A stretch of 6,413 nt of DNA, from positions 1-6,413 of the forward strand of contig JAAKFB010000105.1 in NCBI GenBank assembly GCA_011065235.1, written 5' to 3'. Positions 1-5,791 of the stretch are shown here, piece by piece. Position 1 is the stretch's first letter; each line of letters starts with the position of its first letter. The position numbers and the translations under genes are program-made. The DNA is from Chlamydiota bacterium. Lineage in GTDB: Bacteria; Chlamydiota; Chlamydiia; Chlamydiales; Rhabdochlamydiaceae. The notes beneath the pieces were generated by a model, which saw only the letters and a list, made by a program, of their open reading frames with translations, was not told the DNA's origin and did no database searches.

Positions 1-24
1 TACGCGTATGTTAAAGCATAAGCT

Positions 25-2607
25 TTGTGCTACTATGACATAGCTGGTCACTGCACCAAACATATCATACCAAATGCGGCCATTACCGAAATCATTCATA
101 CCGAATATACAAAACACGCTCGTGGCCAAAACGTTGCTAAAAAAACAACGATCGACCCTCTCGGCAATCAAACCATTGAAACATATGATGCCACTAATCA
201 TCTCGTTCACATCGAGAAAAAAGATGCTCAATGCCAAACAACTTCTCAGGAAAACTACTTTTTCGACCGAGCAGGCAATAAAGCGAAGAGACTTACAACC
301 ATTTATGAACAAAATACCCCCATTCGCACCTACACAACTCTATGGGAGCACGACACGCGTGGTCGTGTCATTAGAGAAACAGAAGAAAATCAAAAAACCA
401 CCTCCTTCCAGTATGATAAAAAAGGACGCCTCATCAAAAAAATCTTCCCCGGTAAAATCTTCCTTTCGCAGACCTTTGATTACCTCGACCGTCTCATTCA
501 AACAGAAAGTCCCGGCATCCACTATACCTACACCTACGGCAGCGGGCGCCAACCCATACAAGCACACGACCATCACCACAATTTCACATGGGAGCGCACC
601 TATAACCTCTTCGACGAACTCGTCTCGGAAACCCTCCCTCATGGAGCCACACTTTTTTGGGATTATGACCAATCTGGAAGATGTAGGGCCCTCACACTAC
701 CGGATAATTCCTCCATTCACTATGCCTACTCCGATCTCCATCTCGCCGCCGTCACACGCTGCAATTCTACCCAAAAGCCTCTCTATACCCACACCTATAC
801 GCACTTTGATGAAAATGGCCACGTCGCCGAAGAAGAGCTCATTCTCAACCTAGGCATTCGCACCACACACCACAACCTTCTAGAACGCCCCTCCACGCAA
901 CAATCACCTTGGATGGAATCCAGTATTACCTACGGCCCATCAGGCCTCGTGACACATATCAACAATAGCCTTTTTGGTTCTAAAGACTATCGCTATGACT
1001 CTCTCGATCAACTCACTCAAGAAGGCCCTCAATCCTTTTCCTTCGATTCGCTCGGCAACCCCCTAGATGCCCAAACCAACTCCCTCAATCAGATCACATC
1101 CACCGCTGATTCCCACCTCATCTATGATGACAATGGCAACCTCACGAGACATCACCGCTACGACCGGATCATTCAATACACCTACGACTCCCTCTCTCGC
1201 CTAACATCTATCCACCAGCCCCAGAAAAAGCGCACCCATTTCACCTATGATCCCTTCAACCGCCTCTATTCGAAGCAAACATACAACAACCATGGGGACA
1301 CCTGGTCAAGAGATACAGCCTATTATCTCTACGACCAAGACAAAGAAATCGGTACCTATGACGAGCAAAATACCCTTTTAGAACTAAAAGTCATCGGTCT
1401 CGGTATCCAAGGGGACATTGGCTCAGCAGTCTCCATCGAGCTTCAGTCCACACCCTACGTTCCCCTGCACGACTTTGCAGGAAGCATCATTGCCCTGATT
1501 TCCTCCAATGGAACAATCGCAGAAAAATACAATATCGATGCTTTTGGAAAAGAAACCTCTTCTGCCACTTCCCTCAATCCATGGCGTTTCAATTCAAAAC
1601 GGACAGAAGAAGAGCTCATCTTCTTCGGCAAGCGTTTCTACCATCCCGCCCTCGGCCGCTGGCTAACGCCCGATCCAGCCGGATCGATCGATAGCCCCAA
1701 CCTCTACCTCTACGTACTAAACAGCCCTCTCAACCGACTAGATCTCTTCGGACTTTTCTCAAAAGACTTCAAAATTGAGATACCCGTCTTCCATGCCCTA
1801 GACTTTCCATTCCTGGACCTAGTCACACTCCCATGCAAAATTCTCGATAAGGGGATCCATATTGATGCATATATCGGTGCGAATATCTGCCATAAACTCA
1901 AATACACACCTGAAGAATTAGAAACAGGCAAAGCCAACTTATGTGATCATCTCCACGAAATTGCCTCAGGCAGTGACCCAACCATTTTTGCCGTCACAGT
2001 GATGAATGGAATTTGCAACTCATATAAAGGCGTTAAAAAAATCACCCACTCCGTAATCTACAAGATTCCAGAAAGCCCACTCATTATAGGGCTTTACAAT
2101 CCTACTGACAAATTCTGCAATGACGCCTCTCGGACAAGAGCCGAGCAAAAAGGTATTGACACGCCTATCGTTTGTGCTACGCGACAGTTTTTCGTAGCCT
2201 TTGCCGAGCATTTAGAGAAAGTCAATCCCCAGTTCATTTGGATGCACATATCTCATAGTGAAGGGGGGGTAATTGGAACCCAAGCGATCAAAGGGATGAC
2301 CTCCACTGAAAAAGAGCTCATGCAAAAACACCTTTACTGGGTCGCCATGGCTCCCGCCAAACCCCTCCAAAAAGATTTAGCTTTCCAGACTATCAATGTA
2401 TATTCGGAAAAAGATGGTATTACCAAACGCTATGCTGAGCCCTATCTCAACGACCCGAATTACAATATACAAATAATCCCTTGTACTTCATCATGGAATG
2501 AGAAAACGCTGTTTATAACAGACCACAGCTTCAGAGGAGCCACTTATCAAAAAGCTTTACAGGATGAAATATTCGATGCATCAAAAAAGTATGGCTTTAT
2601 TAAATAA
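25..2607 (+). CDS. Rhs/YD-repeat protein, N-terminally incomplete, with a DUF687-like lipase-type C-terminal tip (candidate polymorphic toxin)
   Basis: Rhs proteins form a shell of YD repeats around a variable C-terminal toxin. Repeats of the type (Y/F)xYDxxGRL run from about residue 30 to 470 (e.g. EHDTRGR at 108-114, FDYLDRL at 151-157). An HDFAGS motif (482-487), matching the HDxxGS of Rhs cores, leads into the Rhs-associated core (about 520-577: FGKRFYHPALGRWLTPDPAG, ...NLYLYVLNSPLNRLDLFGL). Residues 578-860 are the tip. It has HSEGG at 744-748, with Asp797 and His834 placed as a hydrolase triad, and it resembles chlamydial DUF687 as I recall that family. The tip is probably a lipase or esterase-like toxin; its substrate is unknown. 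The frame is closed by TAA at 19-21. The TTG at 25 has no Shine-Dalgarno site and the first in-frame ATG is codon 297, so this is probably the 3' part of a longer gene, either an orphan or split by a mutation. Confidence is high for Rhs and moderate for hydrolase. Confidence 0.88.
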   Translation: MCYYDIAGHCTKHIIPNAAITEIIHTEYTKHARGQNVAKKTTIDPLGNQTIETYDATNHLVHIEKKDAQCQTTSQENYFFDRAGNKAKRLTTIYEQNTPIRTYTTLWEHDTRGRVIRETEENQKTTSFQYDKKGRLIKKIFPGKIFLSQTFDYLDRLIQTESPGIHYTYTYGSGRQPIQAHDHHHNFTWERTYNLFDELVSETLPHGATLFWDYDQSGRCRALTLPDNSSIHYAYSDLHLAAVTRCNSTQKPLYTHTYTHFDENGHVAEEELILNLGIRTTHHNLLERPSTQQSPWMESSITYGPSGLVTHINNSLFGSKDYRYDSLDQLTQEGPQSFSFDSLGNPLDAQTNSLNQITSTADSHLIYDDNGNLTRHHRYDRIIQYTYDSLSRLTSIHQPQKKRTHFTYDPFNRLYSKQTYNNHGDTWSRDTAYYLYDQDKEIGTYDEQNTLLELKVIGLGIQGDIGSAVSIELQSTPYVPLHDFAGSIIALISSNGTIAEKYNIDAFGKETSSATSLNPWRFNSKRTEEELIFFGKRFYHPALGRWLTPDPAGSIDSPNLYLYVLNSPLNRLDLFGLFSKDFKIEIPVFHALDFPFLDLVTLPCKILDKGIHIDAYIGANICHKLKYTPEELETGKANLCDHLHEIASGSDPTIFAVTVMNGICNSYKGVKKITHSVIYKIPESPLIIGLYNPTDKFCNDASRTRAEQKGIDTPIVCATRQFFVAFAEHLEKVNPQFIWMHISHSEGGVIGTQAIKGMTSTEKELMQKHLYWVAMAPAKPLQKDLAFQTINVYSEKDGITKRYAEPYLNDPNYNIQIIPCTSSWNEKTLFITDHSFRGATYQKALQDEIFDASKKYGFIK
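1756..2604 (+). other. Variable C-terminal tip of the Rhs protein: alpha/beta-hydrolase-like (DUF687-like) domain
   Basis: This domain starts directly after the Rhs core ending LDLFGL. Visible landmarks are VMNGICNS at 659-666, YNPTDK at 691-696, and a helix rich in large hydrophobics (ATRQFFVAFAEHLEK). A beta strand then leads into the nucleophile elbow (FIWMHISHSEGG, Ser745). These are followed by WVAMAPAKP, NVYSEKDGI (Asp797) and ITDHSFRG (His834). The order strand, HSxGG, APA, Asp, His matches alpha/beta hydrolases, and the AP after the elbow and DH near the C-terminus match what I recall of DUF687. No membrane segment is obvious. Phospholipase activity is inferred, not shown. Confidence 0.6.
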
Positions 2608-3142
2608 AAAATTTAATGGAATATTATGCGTTTTTGTGTTTTCTTTAAACGTTATGAATGGTGAAGACAAAGCACCGGCATATCTTCAATATGTAAATGA
2701 AATCAGTAAAGAGGTAGCTGCCAATATTCAAGATGAATTAGACCTCATTTACATTGGTGGTGGCGGAAAGATGCCGCGTGATGTTGAAGAATTATCTCTA
2801 AAGTTTTTAGCATATCGTAAAGCGAGTATTGAACAAGCTCGAAAATTAGAAGTTATAGCAGTACAAAAGCTTTTAAATTCAATCAACACACATAAGCCTA
2901 TAAAACCTTTCCTTAGAGAACATCCTTTTCCATCAAGACGTGCTGAAGTATCTATTTCTTTCAGAAAAAAAAATAATGAACACGAAATTGATCACAGCAT
3001 TTCATATGTCACTCAATTAAACAACATTCTTTATTACTGTATTGAAGATATTAAAAAAGACAAATTAGTTACTATCTATGAAGAACCGTACGAAGAAGCA
3101 CTTAAAATTGTTCAAAATCAATCCCCACCTGAAAAGCTCTGA
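2591..3142 (+). CDS. Exported small protein, copy 1 of 4 in a tandem family; candidate immunity protein for the Rhs tip
   Basis: I know of no named family. The protein is 183 residues from the ATG at 2591, which aligns its leader with those of the downstream paralogs. In-frame ATGs at 2564 and 2576 are alternatives; the one at 2576 has an AGGA 11 bases upstream. The N-terminus is a signal peptide (MALLNKKFNGILCVFVFSLN), so the mature part should be outside the cytoplasm. The body has IGGGGKMPRDVE (55-66), AYRKASIE, LREHPF, VSISF and the shared tail EEPYEEALKIVQNQSPPEK. It starts 14 to 41 bases inside the rhs gene, depending on the start, which suggests translational coupling. Its leader differs from copies 2-4, but its body is closest to copy 4. 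Placement right after a toxin tip makes it the prime candidate for the cognate immunity gene; that role is inference. Confidence 0.8.
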   Translation: MALLNKKFNGILCVFVFSLNVMNGEDKAPAYLQYVNEISKEVAANIQDELDLIYIGGGGKMPRDVEELSLKFLAYRKASIEQARKLEVIAVQKLLNSINTHKPIKPFLREHPFPSRRAEVSISFRKKNNEHEIDHSISYVTQLNNILYYCIEDIKKDKLVTIYEEPYEEALKIVQNQSPPEKL

Positions 3143-3144
3143 TA

Positions 3145-3690
3145 ATGCTCACCAATATTAGGTTTCTCCTCATCTTCGCAGCAATGATCGGATCCAAGAT
3201 CCATGCCTCCGAAGATCCCCCACCGCCGTACTTAAAATATGTCGACGAAATTAGCAAAGAGTTCGGAAAAGAGGCTGAAAAGGAGTTGAATTTAGTCTAC
3301 ATAGGTGGTGGGGGTGGAATGCCTCGGGATGTAGAAAATATACGAATTTGCTTCATAGCATATAGAAAAGCTAGTATTGAAGAAGCTAGAGAATTAGAAG
3401 TAAAGGCTACTGAAAAACTTCTCAAAATGATCAATTCCCATAAACAAATCCGCCAATATTTAAGAGAATATCCTTTTAAGCCAGATCGAGCTCATGTTTC
3501 GATTTCTTTTCAAAAAAAAGATAATAATCACCAATCTCAAAATAGTCTTGCTTTCGTTTATCAAGTTAAAAACAAGATTTTTTATGATATTAATGATCTC
3601 AAAACAGATCGTTTAGTTAAAATATGTGAAGAACCCTATGAAGAAGCACTTAAAATTGTTCAAAATCAATCGCCACCTGAAAAATTCTGA
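3145..3690 (+). CDS. Exported small protein, copy 2 of 4 in the tandem family; candidate immunity paralog
   Basis: The protein is 181 residues. A signal peptide covers residues 1-21 (MLTNIRFLLIFAAMIGSKIHA), with likely cleavage before SEDPPPP. The mature part has the conserved block NLVYIGGGGGMPRDVE (49-64), then CFIAYRKASIEEARELEV, a helix ending KMINSHK, YLREYPF (105-111), VSISF (118-122) and the invariant tail EEPYEEALKIVQNQSPPEK (162-180). The start is fixed by the two-base gap after the preceding TGA (TGATAATG), which fits reinitiation; the only upstream purine stretch is a weak GAAAAG. The body is type B, shared with copy 3. Its leader DNA is almost identical to that of copy 4. Function is unknown; as an extracytoplasmic protein behind an Rhs hydrolase it could neutralise that or a related toxin. 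Confidence 0.82.
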   Translation: MLTNIRFLLIFAAMIGSKIHASEDPPPPYLKYVDEISKEFGKEAEKELNLVYIGGGGGMPRDVENIRICFIAYRKASIEEARELEVKATEKLLKMINSHKQIRQYLREYPFKPDRAHVSISFQKKDNNHQSQNSLAFVYQVKNKIFYDINDLKTDRLVKICEEPYEEALKIVQNQSPPEKF

Positions 3691-3692
3691 TA

Positions 3693-4238
3693 ATGCTTAC
3701 CAATATTAAGTCTTTCCTAATCTTCGCAGTGATGATCGGATCCAAGGTCCATGCCTCCGAAGATCCCCCACCGCCGTATTTAAAATATGTTGACGAAATT
3801 AGTAAAGAGTTTGGAAAAGTTGCTGAGGAGGAATTGAATCTAGTCTACATAGGTGGTGGGGGTGGAATGCCACATGATGTTGAGGACATTGAAGTTTGTT
3901 TTATTGCTTATAGGACTGCTAATGTTAAAGAAGCTAGAGAATTAGAAGTTAAGGCTACTGAAATGTTGCTAAAAATGATTAACTCTCACGAACCAATCCG
4001 CCCTTATTTAAGAGAATACCCTTTTAAGCCAAATAGAGCTCACGTTTCAATCTCGTTTAGACAAAAAAATAATGCTCACCAATCTCAAAATAGCCTTGCT
4101 TATGTATCTCAAGGAGAAAATAAAATTTTTTATAGTATCAATGATACCAAAACCGACCGCTTAGTTACATTTCATGAAGAACCCTATGAAGAAGCACTTA
4201 AAATTGTTCAAAATCAATCCCCACCTGAAAAGTTCTGA
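3693..4238 (+). CDS. Exported small protein, copy 3 of 4 in the tandem family; candidate immunity paralog
   Basis: This has the same length (181 residues) and architecture as copy 2. The signal peptide reads MLTNIKSFLIFAVMIGSKVHA. The Gly block at 53-60 is followed by HDVE instead of RDVE, then CFIAYRTANVKEARELEV, YLREYPF, VSISF and the shared tail ending QSPPEKF. The body is type B and closest to copy 2 (both have KATE.LLKMINSH and HQSQNSLA). Differences concentrate at residues 65-80 and 138-162, where a partner-binding surface could vary. Its ATG lies 2 bases after the stop of copy 2, so the genes are probably co-transcribed and translated by reinitiation. It could be a spare immunity gene for related toxins; this is not shown by the sequence. 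Confidence 0.82.
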   Translation: MLTNIKSFLIFAVMIGSKVHASEDPPPPYLKYVDEISKEFGKVAEEELNLVYIGGGGGMPHDVEDIEVCFIAYRTANVKEARELEVKATEMLLKMINSHEPIRPYLREYPFKPNRAHVSISFRQKNNAHQSQNSLAYVSQGENKIFYSINDTKTDRLVTFHEEPYEEALKIVQNQSPPEKF

Positions 4239-4240
4239 CA

Positions 4241-4786
4241 ATGCTCACTAATATTAGGTTTCTCCTCATCTTCGCAGCAATGATCGGATCCAAGATCCAT
4301 GCCTCCGAAGATCCCCCACCTCCGTATTTAAAATATGTCGACGAAATTAGCAAAGAGTTCGGAAAAGAGGTTGAAAGGGAGTTAAAACTAATCTACATTG
4401 GTGGCGGGGGTGGAATGCCAAAAGATGTTGAAGAAGTATCTATAAGCTTTTTAGCTTATAGAACAGCAAGTATTGAAGAAGCTCGATCTCTAGAAGTTAG
4501 ATCCATTGAAAAGTTTTTAAATTCTATAAACTCCCATAAAGGCATTAAAACTTTCCTCCGAGAATATCCATTCCCAGCAAAACGCGCTGAAGTATCCATT
4601 TCTTTTAGAAAAAAAAATGACGAACATCAAACCAATCATAGCATCTCATATGTAACTCAAATAAATAATAAGATATCTTATTTTGTTAAAGATCCTACTA
4701 AGGGAAGATTAGTCCGGATCCATGAAGAGCCATACGAAGAAGCGCTTAAAATTGTTCAAAATCAATCCCCACCTGAAAAGCAGTGA
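4241..4786 (+). CDS. Exported small protein, copy 4 of 4 in the tandem family; mosaic candidate immunity paralog
   Basis: The protein is 181 residues. Its leader and first ~43 residues are identical to copy 2 (MLTNIRFLLIFAAMIGSKIH and on through ISKEFGKE). From about residue 44 the body switches to the type seen in copy 1: VSISFLAYR versus LSLKFLAYR, FLNSINSH versus LLNSINTH, AEVSISFRKKN and HSISYVTQ in both. It is therefore a mosaic of a copy 2-like 5' end and a copy 1-like body, as expected from gene conversion or unequal crossing-over. It keeps IGGGGGMPKDVE, LREYPF and the conserved tail, ending in Gln instead of Phe. The ATG is 2 bases after the TGA of copy 3. It is the last member of the array; the following 82 bases hold no further copy. 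Function is unknown beyond the immunity hypothesis. Confidence 0.82.
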   Translation: MLTNIRFLLIFAAMIGSKIHASEDPPPPYLKYVDEISKEFGKEVERELKLIYIGGGGGMPKDVEEVSISFLAYRTASIEEARSLEVRSIEKFLNSINSHKGIKTFLREYPFPAKRAEVSISFRKKNDEHQTNHSISYVTQINNKISYFVKDPTKGRLVRIHEEPYEEALKIVQNQSPPEKQ

Positions 4787-4856
4787 GAAATACCCAGATA
4801 AAAAGATTTGTATTAAATTTTTAGTCTAGGCAAAATGTCTTTAAAATTCTTCTACT

Positions 4857-4861
4857 GAGGA
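4857..4861 (+). promoter_or_regulatory. Shine-Dalgarno site GAGGA for the gene at 4869
   Basis: GAGGA lies 7 bases upstream of the ATG at 4869 and fixes that start. It is the clearest Shine-Dalgarno site in the window and contrasts with the tandem genes, which have only weak GAAAAG stretches. This supports independent translation initiation after the array. Confidence 0.6.
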
Positions 4862-4868
4862 CAAATTT

Positions 4869-5465
4869 ATGAAAAAATGGGCAGTTCTTTTTCTTCTTTC
4901 CATTTCTCTTAACCTCTTCACAAATGATCTTGATAAATCGATACAAATCATTGGATCCCCACATGTACAAACCTGCAAGATAGCACTTGGGAAAATCAAC
5001 GACTCTCAAAAACAGTTTGTCATCCAGTTTCCTGAAGGATTTGTAAAATCAGAAGAAGATGAAGAGGCTATTATGTTTAAATCTACCTCCAAGGATAGCC
5101 CATTTGCAGAAACAATCATTATCATAAGAAAAATTCCTGGTGACACCTCTGTTGCAAAGATTATTTGCGGCTTGGACGCATGTGTCTCCATCCTAGCCAA
5201 GTATCAAAAGAAAGAATATTTTGATATGTGGAACTTCTTCACTGAAAATGAAGTTTTTTCTGGATATTTTTACACAACCTACGGCAATGACATTGATTCC
5301 AAAAGTCTTGTTACAGATTTTGGAACAAAAATTTATCAAGGCAGTAGCGAAGCTTGGGCTATTGAATATCTATTCAAACATCCCCATTCCGTTGATTTGA
5401 CCAAGACCGCAATGTCTGAGATCATACAGCTATTTTTTGCAGGATGCTCTATTCAAGACATATAG
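4869..5465 (+). CDS. Putative exported protein of unknown function
   Basis: I do not recognise this 198-residue protein. It begins with a typical signal peptide (MKKWAVLFLLSISLNLFT), so it is probably exported. The mature part starts with IGSPHVQTCKIALG. It continues with FVIQFPEGFVKSEEDEEAIMF, a strand-rich stretch (ETIIIIRKIPG), a helix with CGLDACVSILAKYQ and an aromatic region (YFDMWNFF, SGYFYTTYGND), and ends IIQLFFAGCSIQDI. Four cysteines in the mature part could form disulfides. The QFPEGF opening and the FxxxCSI ending loosely recall PsbP/DcrB-like domains, as in the gene at 5792, but this is weak. It is separated from the tandem array by 82 bases and does not share its Gly motif, so it is not an obvious fifth copy; a second, unrelated immunity role cannot be excluded. 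Confidence 0.7.
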   Translation: MKKWAVLFLLSISLNLFTNDLDKSIQIIGSPHVQTCKIALGKINDSQKQFVIQFPEGFVKSEEDEEAIMFKSTSKDSPFAETIIIIRKIPGDTSVAKIICGLDACVSILAKYQKKEYFDMWNFFTENEVFSGYFYTTYGNDIDSKSLVTDFGTKIYQGSSEAWAIEYLFKHPHSVDLTKTAMSEIIQLFFAGCSIQDI

Positions 5466-5509
5466 TATTTCCATTTGCTCAAAAAAAGACTTTATGTTAC
5501 ACAGAGGTT

Positions 5510-5776
5510 ATGAAATGGATTATCCGCATACTTCTCCCTCTCGTTCTCGTCTCAGGATCGCTCCGTGCTGACAACGGCGGCTGTCTGGAAGCTGCGATGG
5601 ATGAAATGAATGAGCTCTATCGAACAGGGGGCGGTTGCGAAGATGGAATCTTCAATGCCGTTAGCTCTTCGATGCTCGGCTGGGGAGTCGGTCTATTTGT
5701 CGGGATTGCCCTTCTCACGGGCCTCATCCACAACGCCCACCAGGGTTCTCAAACTACCAATAATACTTCAAATTAG
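5510..5776 (+). CDS. Small secreted or membrane protein (88 residues), unknown function
   Basis: I chose the ATG at 5510 because it starts a classic signal peptide (MKWIIRILLPLVLVSGSLRA, with cleavage likely before DNGG). A longer frame reaches back to 5444 but would overlap the previous gene and bury the signal peptide. An AGAGG sits only 2 bases before the ATG, closer than usual. The mature part has CLEAAMDEMNELYRTGGGC, with two cysteines spaced 19 residues apart, then a hydrophobic segment (GWGVGLFVGIALLTGLI) that could span a membrane. It ends in a polar tail rich in Asn, Thr and Ser. Base composition is more G+C-rich than the tandem array. No family is recognised. The gene lies between two exported proteins, 44 bases after the first and 15 before the ATG of the next. 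Confidence 0.6.
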   Translation: MKWIIRILLPLVLVSGSLRADNGGCLEAAMDEMNELYRTGGGCEDGIFNAVSSSMLGWGVGLFVGIALLTGLIHNAHQGSQTTNNTSN

Positions 5777-5791
5777 TATATATTGCGGGGT

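Larger units (their letters stand above)
2591..4786 (+). repeat. Tandem array of four paralogous genes with a 548-bp period
   Basis: Starts at 3145, 3693 and 4241 are exactly 548 bases apart. The conserved tail-coding element starting GAAGA(A/G)CC occurs at 3080, 3628, 4176 and 4724, again at exactly 548. The most conserved stretch spans gene junctions (about 3080-3273, 3628-3821, 4176-4369): the last ~20 codons of one copy plus the signal peptide and first ~43 codons of the next. The middles diverge. Copy 1 has a different leader and is 2 codons longer. Confidence 0.9.

Noticed and set aside
340..672. 110-codon frame on the minus strand
   Set aside because: It lies within the Rhs repeats, has no recognisable domain and reflects the complement of a biased strand.
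74..853. 259-codon open frame overlapping the Rhs region in another frame
   Set aside because: The Rhs frame over the same bases has clear YD repeats. This frame gives a low-complexity Pro/Thr/Ser/Lys-rich product caused by the C-rich coding strand.
2753..2776. Glycine-rich GGGGKMP in copy 1 as a Walker A nucleotide-binding loop
   Set aside because: It lacks Ser or Thr after the Lys and the spacing of GxxxxGK(S/T), the Lys is replaced by Gly in the other copies, and the protein is exported.
2591..4786. Periodic repeats as a CRISPR array or mobile element
   Set aside because: The 548-bp units are full protein-coding genes; there are no short repeats with spacers, transposase or terminal inverted repeats.
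4808..4836. Promoter-like pair TTGTAT and CAAAAT with a 17-base spacer upstream of the 4869 gene
   Set aside because: Matches to the consensus are 3 of 6 and 4 of 6 in A+T-rich DNA, which is expected by chance.
5444..5509. Longer N-terminus for the 88-residue protein
   Set aside because: It would overlap the previous gene by 22 bases and place 22 polar residues ahead of a textbook signal peptide.
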